A program made the translations under genes and the position numbers. Under the pieces are notes generated by a model that saw only the letters and a program-made list of their open reading frames with translations, was not told the origin of the DNA and did no database searches. Below are positions 21,900-33,949 of a stretch of DNA of 64,000 nt, in pieces. How positions within the stretch are numbered: position 1 is the first letter of the stretch; each line of letters opens with the position of its first letter. This DNA comes from Ascarosepion bandense (Eukaryota; Mollusca; Cephalopoda; Sepiida; Sepiidae), in assembly GCA_037127315.1 (NCBI GenBank), contig JBBBDQ010000192.1, positions 4,580,001-4,644,000 on the forward strand, read 5' to 3'.

Positions 21900-23870
21900 A
21901 TGTCCTGTTCTTCTTAATGGAGATCTTGGTCTCATTTCTTCTGCGTCAGTCACTCCCACTATCATCCATAAGCTCATCTTCTATTATATTATCCTGATCT
22001 GAAGAACTCATCCTTTCTTCTTCAAGATCTTCTTCCATCCCATCATCTTTCTCTTCAATTCTGGATCTTAATTAGTCAGAATGAGTTATTGGCCTTTTTC
22101 CTTTCTTTGATATAATGCCATATTATGTCCCCTTTGCATGATGAAATTAGCTCTCGAGACTTGCTACTTTGTCTTTTTTATACCACAACTTTTCATTTGT
22201 TGAGTATTCATTAATAATGGAGATCTTATTTCTATCATAAACAAATTCACATTTCTACATTGTCGTCCCAGCATTTTTTAACTTGTTCAATGCATATTCT
22301 TTTTTTTTTAATTCATCTTTAGTAATAGCATCAAGACAAATATCTTGATAAATAATCACGTTACTCATTTCATCTGTTATCATTTTCCATTGCTCCCTGA
22401 AAAATGGCACTTTCTATTTTCTCTTCAAAAAGTATTCTCATCTATTTTAATAATACTCTGGGAGTGTTTATTGTAGCGATTTACTTGAATTTATGATGAA
22501 TTTGTATTTGATTATAGGCAGATTTTAAATCAATTTTTGCCAAAAAAATTTATGCTCAATAATTTGTGGATAGTAGTTTTGATATTGGAAATAGGAATGA
22601 TTACAAATTTTAAATTATTTTAAATTCACCATATATTCTTGAGTTTCCATCTGACTTTTGAAAAACTACAATAACAAAGGCGAATTTAGTGCCACCTGGA
22701 GGAACATACTTCAAACTCCTCTACTATTTTCTTTAACTTGGCAACCACTAAAAGTAGAAGGTGAATAGGTTATTGATGGGATTCAAAATAGGAGTGAATG
22801 CTATTTTCATTTCATTGTATGTTTGCTTTATACCTCTTTAACACTCCTGTTTTTACTTTTTCTGGTAAATATGTCAAAATACCTGATGATATTTTGACAT
22901 ATACACCTTTAAAACATCTATACCTAGTAGCCCATGAATCTTTTTACATTCTACTACTCTAATGGGAATAATTTCAAATCATTCACAAGTTTCAAAAGTT
23001 CCACTAAAGCAACCCAAAGTTTGTATAAAAGCTTAATTAAATTATCTCAATTTCAGATGCCCTTTTCTCAATTTCAATTAACCCGTTTGTTCCCAGAAGT
23101 TTTTGGTATTAGTAACCTCACTCCCTGTATCCACTTGCATTGGAAAAGCCATGATATTTAATTTTTTCAAAGGAATTCTTTTTCTTGGCTTTTTGTATTG
23201 AAAAGATATCAATTCTTTCTTTTTCCAATTTTTCTATACTATTTTCTTTTTGTGTACAGACAGAAAATGTTTTTTTTCTTCTGCAGTTATGGCAATATTT
23301 TTTTCAAATTTTGGGCACTTTTGTGTCAGTTTTATGCACCTAACAGTATTTGCATTCCTTTTACATACTGTACATTTCAACAATATCCTCATTAGAATTA
23401 TGCTTTTTAATCAATTCCAGCTCTTGTATAACTTCTATACATGCAGTTAGAGACAAATTATTCAATTGTAATTGTTTCAATATCTCATATTTATGAGATA
23501 TATCAGCCATACATTCAATTTGTTCTGTATAGTCAAAGCTTGAGTTCAGTTTCTCAAATTTGCAGAATCTGCTGCCTTCTATTAATCTGTGAAGATATTG
23601 AATAAATGATTCATCTTATTTTTACTTAATAGACAGAAATTTGGTTCTTTCTGCTATGACGAGTTTCCACTTAAGTCAAATTTCTTTTTATCATTTCTGA
23701 AATCTCAACAAAAGTCAAACTCTCCAATTGTTCAGGGCATGCCAGAAATTTTCATTGAGGCTTTCACAACCTGCCAAAGTTAAAAAGAGGTTGATTATTT
23801 CACTTTATCCCCCTCTTGTCTGTCTTTCAATTTCTTAGCCATAGCTTGGAATGCAAAACACTGGATTCAA
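21900..23870 (-). pseudogene. Ty3/gypsy gag-pol relic
   Basis: Read leftwards: a zinc-knuckle region near 23375-23270 (CKYC, then YCHNCRRKKHF); the aspartic protease motif QVDTGSEVT near 23140; and a reverse transcriptase with FLAKIDLKSAYNQIQI near 22545-22500. These are in the normal gag, protease, RT order of K02A2.6-like gypsy elements. Many stops and frameshifts break the reading frame. The part left of about 22100 is acidic, serine-rich and unassigned. No LTR pair could be paired with it. In a live element this polyprotein would package, mature and reverse-transcribe the RNA. Confidence 0.75.
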
Positions 23871-24030
23871 GTCTTAGCAAATTCTGGTTCATCAAACTGA
23901 CTTAAACATCCTATCAGTGATGTCATGTCATTGTATAAGTGTTGTTCTATGATACATGATCAGTAGTCAATTTTTTTCCATGTAATTTATTCAATTTTAT
24001 TCAATTTCTACTATAATCAATATATATGCA

Positions 24031-24528
24031 AACTAGCAGTATAGCCCGGCGTTGCTCGAGTGTAATGAAAGCTTTAAAACTAATCCATGGTCCTGGAGCT
24101 CAGACGCAGCCTAAAGAATATTTGTGTAAAGTTTGGTGAGAATCGGATAAAAATAGTGGATTTGTATAAAGGACATACAGACAGATAAACAGACACACAC
24201 ACAAACATCTTGCCTTTTATATATATAATCGATTTTCTACACTATTGTAAGAATTGCAACCTTGAAAATTCTGAATATCGTTTCTTATGTCTTTGTCTAT
24301 GAGTGTCTCAAATTTGATTAAAATCAGACCACTCCTTCTATAACCCGATTTTTTTGATTATTGATTTTCAATATTTATTGGGGGTACCTCGACACAAAAC
24401 CTAGCTAAGAACACTCGCAGACGCTTATAGTACAACTGTGTAAATTTTCAAGAAAATCGGTTCAGCTGTTTCAGAGTCTATAAGTAACGGATACACACAC
24501 AAAGTTTCATTTATAAATAAGTTTAGAT
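24031..24528 (+). repeat. RTE-like dispersed repeat, copy 2
   Basis: It begins AACTAGCAGTATAGCCCGGC and ends TTATAAATAAGTTTAGATA, the inverse of 11290-11785. It includes an internal CAGACAGATAAACAGACACA run and a TATA-rich centre, features common in RTE 3' tails. It is longer in the centre than copy 1. It has no coding sequence. Confidence 0.7.
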
Positions 24529-25037
24529 AGGTAAAATCGTATTTGCCAATCCCATCACACAGGCATTGGTGATCAAATATGGAAGGAAAAATGTGGTTAT
24601 TAAACTCTGTGGAATGAAGTCAGGGTAATGAAAACCAACACCAAAGGATAACTGACTGGATCAGTGCATATTTTAGGCTCTGACAACTTTCTTAGTAGAA
24701 CTAGCATAGAATCTCATTAGAAAATGACACTAAAAAATTCCACCACCATTAGGTTTTAGGTTCACAAATTACTTCACAAGGTTACCCAAGAGACAAATGG
24801 ACTGAGCACTAAACCACTGGTTAAAACATATCTTGTTTCCTGGAAGCTGTGATTTAAATCATTGGGTAAAGTAGTGTAGAAAAGTCACATACAAGTAACA
24901 CAAAGGTGAATAGACAATAGATAGAATATTAAATGATACGAGTTAGCGCCCATAAAAATGAAATGAGAATAATTGTGAATTGAATAATGGTTGAATTTGG
25001 TTTAGAATTCTGAAAAAGTTACTGACTGTAACAGGCA

Positions 25038-25071
25038 CCTGAAGAAGGCCAGAGGCTACAACAGCTGAAAT
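25038..25071 (+). other. PLE-terminal motif, hammerhead-core-like (decayed)
   Basis: CTGAAGA at 25039-25045, then AGGCCAGAGG, and GAAA at 25067-25070. The pairing partner of GGCCAG is mutated (CAGCT), so the helix is weakened compared with 20661-20695. Confidence 0.4.
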
Positions 25072-25606
25072 GCTACAAATATAACAAACAAGATAAGTAT
25101 ACCAATCCAAATAGAATGGCAAAAAAAAAAACATCATTTAAAAGGGGGGGCATCAAATGTGCTTTAATTTTACACGAAATATTATAGTTAAAAAAACATC
25201 ACATGTAAGTAAATAATTTTAAAGTTAGTGTATTTATCATATACCCTAAATAAAAAAATACTGTTGTGTATGTGTGTGCATTAGGCAGATGCAAAAACAA
25301 TTGCAGATTTTTTTTGTTTTTTTTTATATTTAACTAGGTTTCAGTAATATATTTTTTAAAACATGAATTTTACTCTTAATTTATGTTAATGGATTTATTG
25401 TCATTTTATGCTATCAAAATAAATGAAAAAAACAAATTCAAGCAATTTTATTATGTTGAAAAGGTGATGTAAAGCAGTAGAAACTTTTGCAATATGAATC
25501 AATCATTTAACTAGGTGACCCTCAATGAAGATACAGTTCAACATTAATTTAAAAAATGTTACAATAGAGACAAGTGCCTTGAAAATGAGAAGGGTCATGT
25601 ACTTAC

Positions 25607-25698
25607 CTTCTATAATTGGCAACAACCAGTTGAAGGCCATTACTGGAGCAGACAAATGCAAAACTAAACATTGCCTCCCATTCAGCTGTTAATTGACA
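25607..25698 (-). CDS. Internal coding exon of an unrecognised minus-strand gene
   Basis: A 92-nt exon bounded by a pyrimidine-rich stretch and GTACAAG acceptor (AG at 25700-25699) and an AAG|GTAAGT donor (25606-25601). Only one of three frames is open. It starts in phase 0, reads through AEWEAMFSFAFVCSSNGLQL then VVANYR, and ends in phase 2. The Trp, Phe, Cys and Val content and low repeat similarity look like a conserved domain core, but I do not recognise it. The phase fits both the exon at 26391 and the first coding exon at 44727. No following exon was identified in the remaining 25 kb, so the gene continues undetected or beyond the window. Confidence 0.65.
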
Positions 25699-26390
25699 CT
25701 TGTACCAAATTTGGGGGGAAAAAAATAAATAATTCATGTGTCACAACATGACCTGAATAAAGATTCACCATGTCTGCTGTTTCTTTGTTTGTTTTTTTTA
25801 ACAAAAAATCAATTTCTTAATCACATTTTGATAGATAACAAAAAATGGATACTATACAACTGATCTACTGACTGGTCCAAGACCAAAAACTACTTCCCAA
25901 AACCAAAGCTGCATTCAACAGAAGGTTATGCTTAATGTTTGTTGGTAGGCAAGTAGAATAATTCATTACAAATTCTTGAACCCTAATGAAACCATTACAA
26001 CAAAGTATTGCCAAGAAGAAACAGACAAAATGCATTTAAAAAATATATTCAACATTAGTCATTCAAAAAAAAGACTATTTTTTTTCTCTATAATAACATC
26101 AAACTGCATATTTCCCAAATAAGTCTTAAAAAAAAAACAAAAAACTCTACTTCAACCAACTTAGTCACTAGGTCTATCTCCAACCAGCTACTACTTTTTC
26201 AAGCCCTCTGACAATTCCCAATTGCTTTAAGAAAAAAGAAAAAAAAATCAAACAGCACTTCTAAACATCTTTCGTTTATATATATATGTAAGTACGATAG
26301 TGCAACTGTTTAAATATATAAGCTACATAGTATGAGAATAACTAAGTTTTTAATGAAAAAGTATATAAATAAAAGTAGTAACTGTCTTAC

Positions 26391-26447
26391 TATATACTTG
26401 AGATCTTCAAATGAAGCTTTCTCCTCAGAATTAGAGATTTTTCCTGA
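26391..26447 (-). CDS. Probable internal coding exon (57 nt, possibly alternative)
   Basis: Minus-strand 57-nt segment from an AG at 26449-26448 to an ATA|GTAAGA donor. It reads SGKISNSEEKASFEDLKYI, a polar, acidic and serine-rich peptide. It is phase 0 at both ends, so it could sit between the exons at 44727 and 25607 or be skipped without a frame change. The donor is good. The acceptor tract is weak, and an alternative AG three bases upstream would bring in an in-frame stop. Codon choice and neighbours suggest real coding use, but evidence is limited. Confidence 0.4.
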
Positions 26448-26867
26448 CTCACTACACAGTATTTAAGTAATTGAAGCATAACAAACTATTTTATACTGTA
26501 TTCATTTTGATCAATTAACCAACTTCATCACTTCAACTATTTAACCCTCTATTAATTTTTATTAAAGATTAACAAAGACATGATAAATGAACTGGAGAAG
26601 ACGTTTGTCTTCTACTGGTTATCTTACACTTAGCTTTATATTTTTGTGGCTCAAGCATACAACATTGTTCCTAACATCAAAAGAACTCATCTGCCTCTCA
26701 TGTTCATTTCCAATGACCATAAAACCCTTTTTACTTTATAAACCTACCCATCTTAAATGACAATATAGACAATTTCAATTTATATACAAATAAATAATAA
26801 TAATGAGGAATCCCCAAATTAAAGAAAGTTGGTGAGCATAGGACCCTCCTTCCCTACTTATTTTGGC

Positions 26868-27197
26868 TGACTGTTTTCTGTGATGTGCGTTGTGGTACAG
26901 TGGATATTGGCTCGGAATGAAAAACCAGGGAGCCAAGTTCGAATTCCAGTTGAATCCATTGTATTCACTTACGCGCAAATACCCTTGGGAAAGGTATTAA
27001 TTTGTCTCTTCCTTCCAGTTATGGGTTAAATAGCAGGACAGATTGGGTTCTATAGCCTTGGTCGGCAACCAGTCTACCGCAGAAAGCAATGGCAACCTAC
27101 TGCGGGATAATCTTCTGCCCAGTCAGTCATGTCTCTTTCGAGATATGATCGCCCAAGTGTGTATCACGTATGGTACTTGACTGACTGTTTTCTGTGA
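26868..27197 (+). mobile_element. SINE family A, copy 2, with perfect 16-bp target-site duplication
   Basis: The SINE spans about 26881-27188 with a tRNA-Arg-like head (GCGTTGTGGTACAGTGGATA), B box (AGTTCGAATTCCAG) and a 3' end in TGACTGAC repeats. TGACTGTTTTCTGTGA occurs exactly at 26868-26883 and again at 27182-27197. The intact duplication marks this as the youngest family A insertion in the window. Confidence 0.9.
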
Positions 27198-28239
27198 GAT
27201 GAAACATCTCTTCCAAACATTTTATCAGAAACAAGAAACAAAGGGTGAAAATACACAAAACAAATGGATAGGGGAATTTAATAAACTGGATTTTAGAGCA
27301 GACAAATCTATCATATAAAGCAAAACAGAGATAAAAAAAAAATGGTTTGTGAAAACATAAAAACAAAAAACATCATCAACACAAAGCTGGGGTTGGATAC
27401 TGAACTCATTCTACCTTTAGCCAGTTCATTAAGATGTTGACCCAAATCCTTTACTGTGGATTCAATATTCACTGCTAGCCTGCTTCAAAACTTCATTCTC
27501 AGTAATCAAGCCCTCACACTCCATCCATTTTACTCCAGTCAGGGGAAGTCAACCAAATAACTACAAAATTCCTGCTAACACAGACCAAGCTCACTAGAGA
27601 AAAGCTTCTGCAAATGCTACCAAAAGGTGTCAGAAATATTGGCTGTCATTCAGAGTACATCTCTCCAGTGTGTGTGTGTGTGTGTATATGCCTCTCAAAT
27701 GTAGTTATCTGTTACCCAATATAGCTAATCTGAGTCATATTTTGCACTCATATTTAAGGATACAGAGGTCAATCTCTTTAACCTAACCTTAACAACTTGG
27801 TAACATTCACACAAAAGGACTCCTCGGGTTCATAGGGCTGGCAAGTTCCCTTACTCTTCTTATACTTTTCAACGTTTATACTAAGCATGTTAAGTTACAT
27901 TTTAAACAGTCAGTGACACAGGATGAAAATGTTGCGTGGCAAGAACACTAACCACCCTACTGACTTTAACAGATGTTATCTTAATAACCCTATATATTGT
28001 GAGATGATGATAAATGGGGATCCTTCCAGAACAATAATTTTCCAGGTCTTATAAAACTAGAGATTTTCCACAAAGTGTCAGGTGTAGAAAATACACTTTT
28101 ATTATTTCATCCATTTATCACACCTGCAATCAACTGGTCATATTCCTAACAACTGTGATGACTCAAGGAACATTAGGAAAGCTTTTAAGTCAGCAATGTC
28201 TGTTGTAGAGAAGTTTGGATGATTTGTTTAGTTAACACT
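27198..28239. other. Intergenic, with a short (GT)n run
   Basis: A TG run lies at 27669-27687. No other feature was recognised. Confidence 0.45.
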
Positions 28240-29280
28240 CCTTTTTTTAAAATAAGCTCTTTTCTTTTTGGCATTTATACCGATACTGATGTTTTCCTAC
28301 TGGGTGGTATAACCTCCACTGTCTTTTGAAGAAAGTAATAGGACAATGTTCATCATATGGTTTGGTTAGGTGGGTGTAATTCTAAACAAGTCTTGTCTTT
28401 TGTCACTGTCTATCCTCCTGGTCATTTGAGAACTACTTCATTTTGACCGAGTTTACATTTCCCTCAAGTTATTTATTTTAACACTGACTTTTTCTATTAT
28501 GACTGTTGTTCAAGGAAAACTATACCTCATATCGCTGTAGCTTCTTGGCCTAGTGTTGCTGTGGTTGAGATTCTGGATTGTACTAGATTAGTGTTTGGCT
28601 TAGAATTTAGAAATTTCTTCTTCAAAGATGGTCTTCTGCATCCATATGATGTTAAGCCATCTTCTGAGGCAATACAGTTATCTTTATGACAAGTGAAAAA
28701 GTACCAAGAGATAGAGGATCACTGTCCTTGTCAAGTACTTTTTAATTTTTCCTACCATTTACAGCTCTACTCATTAGCATTTTTCTTTGGAGGAACTTTT
28801 TCTATTGAATTATTGTTTCAAATTTACCAATTGAAGTTAGAAACTTTGAAGGCACTCAATGTTAATGATTATATTAACTGAATTCTTGGGATATCTTACC
28901 ATGAAAGACCTAGTTGATCTGCATAAGTTATCAGCCATTCACCAGTACTTGCTTGTTGCACCAGATAACAATTGGGATTATAATGAAGGCTCTCTTATGG
29001 AGAAAAAGACAAACTGTTTGTAACATATCCCACATTGAAAAAAATAATAATGAAGTATGTTCCAACATACTCTTGGCCAATATATACGGAGGTCCTGTAC
29101 AAGGTCCATTTTGTGGTGATCAATGTACTCCTTTTCAGATCTCATTGTCTTCACCCTTAATGAGTTTGCCATTTTCCAGCACAACAAAACCTGATCAGAG
29201 ATTGACACATTACCTCTTCAATGGCTTTCCTGGTGCATTATCCCAGAAGACAATAAAATATCGAATTGCGATAACTGGTT
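28240..29280 (+). other. Unrecognised decayed coding tract
   Basis: Plus-strand frames read protein-like over about 1 kb with a few stops and shifts: YTDTDVFLLGGITSTVF near 28278; PHIAVASWPSVAVVEILDC near 28527; KDGLLHPYDVKPSSEAIQL near 28625; GYLTMKDLVDLHKLSAIHQY near 28888. The 122-codon frame at 28914-29282 overlaps the end in another frame. Composition is unlike the flanking AT-rich DNA. I match it to no family; it could be a transposon or processed gene relic. Confidence 0.4.
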
Positions 29281-31719
29281 AGGTTTTTGGAAACAGTGAG
29301 ATAATGCAACATTTTTTAAATTAAAATTCTAAAAGCAGCTAATTTCTTAAGATAAAAATCTTAATTCTCACTAATAATGACAGGCTTTTAATAAACTGAG
29401 CACACATGCACAAAAAAATAAACAAAACACTTTTTTAAACTGGCGAATGAAAGATTAAAAAGCTTAAATTTAGATATTTGTATTATCTTGAAATGTTAAA
29501 ACCTTAGGATTTAATCATAAGAAAACCAAAATCTACCTATTCCCTATTCATTTTTAGATAAAAAACTTCAATGAATCATTAACAACATTTATGTTATATT
29601 TTCTGTCTATCATAAACTAAGCTCAAAATACAGGAGAGAATTAAAAAAATAATAAACACTGAAAATTCTGTCACAACATGAGGTTGGCAATTGTAAATGA
29701 AGATTTTACAAACTTCATTGGAAGTTTATTATTACAGAGAAATTGAATGGAAAAAGCATGAAAATTCACAAATAGCATTTTAATATAAAATTATTCAAGA
29801 CAATTTAACCAAAATATTTAAATACAATAAAGTGGTTTTTATTAATGATAAATGACAATGATTAACTATAAATGATAAAGTTAAAAAAAAAAAAAAAAAT
29901 GTTGATTTTAGTAAGCTTATAATTTTTCAGCATAGTTCTGGGACTCTAATGAAAAATGTTAGTTTGTAACCCTGGTTTCACCTATTATTGTGCTAAGTTT
30001 GTGGTAGCAGACATATCTGACTGTGTTGCTGCTTAATTCATAGGTGGTTAGTGCTGACATGATGTCAGTACTAACCGTCTGGTGATACTTTTTTGTTCTT
30101 TTTCAGGCTCTAATACTTTTCCTGGTTCCTATGATGTTGAGACTAAAAGTCCTTTCATCTTTGCCATTCTGTTTAAAGTAGAAACTATTATAATTTGTGA
30201 CAACTTGTCCTTTTCCAAATTACTTATTTGTGCACCTTTTATAGGTCCTAGAAATTGTTTTGGAAATGAGGATTCCTGCTACTATTCTTTATAGAATACT
30301 TTTTATTTAATAAAATATTCAAATATAATAATACACAAAAAATTTGACTTAATTCAAAAGAATGAACTTTTGAGAAGTGACCAGATGCTAATGTCAAGAC
30401 ACTAAGCAGTTAATGTGAACTTCACCTGGGTGGGGATTTAAAACAACATTCTACATTATCCAATCTGAAACCACTGATTCTCTTTACTTATAAAACTTGT
30501 AGCACAGCTGCTGACAAAGGAATCTTGTGTATTGCATGCATATCATTTTGGCTTTCATGTTTATAAATGAATCAAAATATTCTTCTCTTTCCTCTTCACC
30601 TTTACTCTTTTCAGAAATAAAATAAATACAGAATCTTGTTCATATGCTTTAAACAAGAAATGTTAGCAACAATTGAACTCTTTTTCACCTTTACATATAA
30701 TTCTTGGTAAAAACTGGTATATAACAAACAGATGTCAGGACAGTGTCATCATCTTTATTCAAGAAAAAACAAAAAAGTTGGAAATTATCTTCCTACCAAA
30801 TTTTGGTTAAGCTTTAAAACCAGAATTAAAAGTATAACATAAAAGAGCAATATAAAGACTAATTTAGGTAGTTCCACAGATTCATGATGCCTAAGGTTTT
30901 AAAAGAATTTTCAAAAATGAAAAATCTTTCTTGAAGCTTTTATTTTAGTTTTAATCTCATGCTGATTGATTAAATTTAATATCTTCAATAAGCAATTGCT
31001 ATATTTCAAAACTAATTCAAACTGATTGGAAGGAGTTTTTATTTTGAAATTGCTGAATTTTTTTTATTTTAGTGCCATTTTAGCCACCTGTCATCAGAAT
31101 GTAATTCTCTTTATTAAAACATAATAAAATATACTTATCTAAAATTTTATTTGAGGAATATTAGTTGATTTAAAGTATAATAAATAATATGTGTTTCAAA
31201 TCAGATTAAAGTTTAGAATATCACAGAAATACTTTTTTTAACATGTCGATAGCTATTTATTTAATCTGTTGATTTGTTGAGTACTTGATAACAAAGTAAT
31301 GTTGTTCTATGGGGGTTTATCTGTAAAAAAAAAATAATTGAAGAATAATGTTATCACCTTGTATATATAGTTTTTAAATACTCAGTAATCTTAAAAATTT
31401 AGGAAAATGTTTATATACTACTATAGTAAATTTAAAGCCAAAGTGATAGTTCCAAATTTAAAATCTTTAAAGCAATGATAGCATTGGTAAAATATAATAA
31501 AATTTTTAAAAATCTAAAATCTAGTTGTTTTTATTCTTTAAATGTGTTTACTACAACAATATTCTTAATAAAAAAAAAAATCCATGTTGCTACTAAGACA
31601 GTAATAATAGCAATGATATTACCAGCAGCAGATGTCAACACAGACACTGGGTTATAGTTTAGCTCCTTTCTCTCTTTCCTTTAGAAAATCATTGATATCA
31701 AACTTAATTTAACCTTGTT
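29281..31719. other. Intergenic, with a 31-bp palindrome
   Basis: 30046-30076 is a near-perfect palindrome: GGTTAGTGCTGACAT pairs with ATGTCAGTACTAACC at 14 of 15 positions. A 70-codon frame at 30082-30294 follows directly but has no recognised motif. The rest is AT-rich with nothing seen. Confidence 0.5.
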
Positions 31720-32027
31720 TGATGTGCATTGTGGTGCAATGGATATCAGCTCGGAATGAGAAATTGAAGAACCAAGTTTAAAATTCCAGTTGAAGTTGTT
31801 TCATTCACTTACACACAAATACTCTTAGGAAAGGTATTAATCCATCTCTCTTCTCTCCAGCTACACGTTGAGTAGCAGGACAGATTGGGTTCTATAGCCT
31901 TGGTTGATAGCCGGTCTACCGTAGAAAGTAATAGCAACCTACTATGAGAAAATTCTGCCTAGTCAGTCATTTCGAGAGAGAGACATGATTGCCCAAGCAT
32001 GTATCACGTATGGCAATTAACTGCCTG
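31720..32027 (+). mobile_element. SINE family A, copy 3
   Basis: It is collinear with the copy at 26881: head GTGGTGCAATGGATATCAGC, a decayed B box (AGTTTAAAATTCC) and the shared body. The TGAC tail is lost and no target-site duplication is visible, so it is older than copy 2. Confidence 0.85.
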
Positions 32028-32999
32028 ATTTAAACAGTAGTGGTGTGAATACAGCAGTTGCTTCCTTGTTTACGTCTCAAGCAGACATTTGATTCATGGT
32101 GTAACTTCTCCAAATTTCATATTTTTTTGCTATAGAATGACAAAAACCAGCTCCAAAAATTGTTATGTAAGATATTAAATGATGTAGATGATCTATTTTC
32201 TTGATACTAAAATTTAATGGAATGAGTTATAATGCATGCTTGATTTTATTTTTTATCGTTTATCAACCCGCCCACAATCCCTATAATACATGCATTGTCA
32301 AAAATTGAATGACTTCTATTACAAGCATTACTGCTAACATCTGAATTTTCTACTGCTTTTTACTTTGCATTACCAGCAAAATTAAACTCTTTTATTCCAA
32401 ATAGAAAATATGTCAGAAGGCTGTAGAATGGATTAGCTGAAGTGTCAAAACAACAGATATAATAAAGCAATAAGTTCCAAAAAATCTATTTGAATGACAA
32501 TGATTCTTCTCAAAATGGCAAACAAATAAGTCAAGTTTGTCTAGTGATTAAAAGGAAAGAATAATCTAAAACCTTAGTAAAAATTTTATCATGATAAGAT
32601 AATGTATTGTTTACTAGCACATCAACCAACCTTATGGGTCATTTGATGCTGAATTAAGTAGTTTTTCATTTCAAGTAATTTTTAATCAATTTTATTTTAT
32701 TGTGACTGCTTTGTAGACATGTTTTTAGACATGAATATTTTGTATTAGTAAACAAATATTTTGTGGAGTTGTTTTTGTTTTGTGTGTGTTGTAACTTCAT
32801 GAGTTTAAGACATTTCTCCCAGAAAACTTAATAACTGAGAGATGACTACTTTTTAAATAGTATCTCAAAGTTTTGTATATTGTAGTATTTATGGCATGTG
32901 TGTGTGTATATCCTTTGCATTCTATCATCATGCGTTTTATAATTATTTTTTTTAAATTGAAAGAATTGTTTTGGAGATAATGACTTACCGATACAAATC
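32028..32999. other. Intergenic, nothing recognised
   Basis: AT-rich, with no motif, SINE head or coding signal. Confidence 0.45.
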
Positions 33000-33162
33000 C
33001 TACTAATTAACCCATAGCTAGTGGCAGAAGAAATAGATCATTTTCCTCATTTTCATTTGAGGAAACAAATGAAAATAATGAACCAAACCCAAAAGAAATA
33101 GGAACTCAGCTCTCTCTGATCTCCAGGTCTGAGCTGTTATTCATTATACCGACACACATTCA
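33000..33162 (-). mobile_element. SINE-like element, tRNA-derived, diverged
   Basis: Read from 33162 leftwards, TGTGTCGGTATAATGAATAA and GAGCTGAGTTCC sit at tRNA A/B box spacing and resemble a diverged family A head. The body includes an 11-bp inverted repeat at 33049-33076 (ATTTTCATTTG and its complement). Confidence 0.45.
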
Positions 33163-33949
33163 AGCTTACACCACCTAGCATTCTCAAGCAGTCACCCGGC
33201 TAAGTACAGTCCAGGCTATGTTGCTTAACTTCATGATTGTAAGGGCTGCAAGTCTTGTCAAATGAAGGAGGAATAAATAAGTTTGTAGATAATAACTGTT
33301 TGTACTTATGCCAACATGAGAATGGTGATAACCCAGTTTTTATTTCTCTGGTTGGTTAGTTATTGAATTTAAACACAAGAAATTACTAGCATATAATACC
33401 CTCCACACACACATTATATATTTGATGTATTGCCTGATGTCTTGCTTGTTTGTGTCATGGCTGAGGTAGCTATGTAGTTCCCATCAGTGTCAGAGGTCAG
33501 TGTTTGAACCTAAGTAAAAAGCAGAATCAACAATGTTAATTCTCAAGGTAGATAGACAGGCAAGCAGGTTCTCTTGGAAGATTGGCTGAACACTCTCCTC
33601 CCACACCTCCATTTTCACACATTTGTTTTACTGACACTATAAAGTTTTCAGCATACCAAACAAAACATTCATTAGCCTAGATACCCTTGTTTAACATTCA
33701 ATGCAGCAAAATTTTGTTGACAAGGATAATTAGAACCCACCACAATAAATAAACAAGTTAATAAAAACACAAATCAGATTACAGTTACAATTTTGACAGT
33801 GGTCAACTCATATATTTGACCTCATTTCATTAAACAATATTTAAAATGTGTTAAAAATATTTTTATAAAACATTTCTAGCAAAACAGAAAATGTTCAACA
33901 TTGCCCAAATGAGGTGTTAGGAAGTGAGGATATAATTATAGGTGTGATG
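33163..33949. other. Intergenic, no clear feature
   Basis: A possible weak SINE head lies near 33455-33520 (CATGGCTGAGGTAGCTATGT, then GTGTTTGAACC). Nothing else was recognised. Confidence 0.4.
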
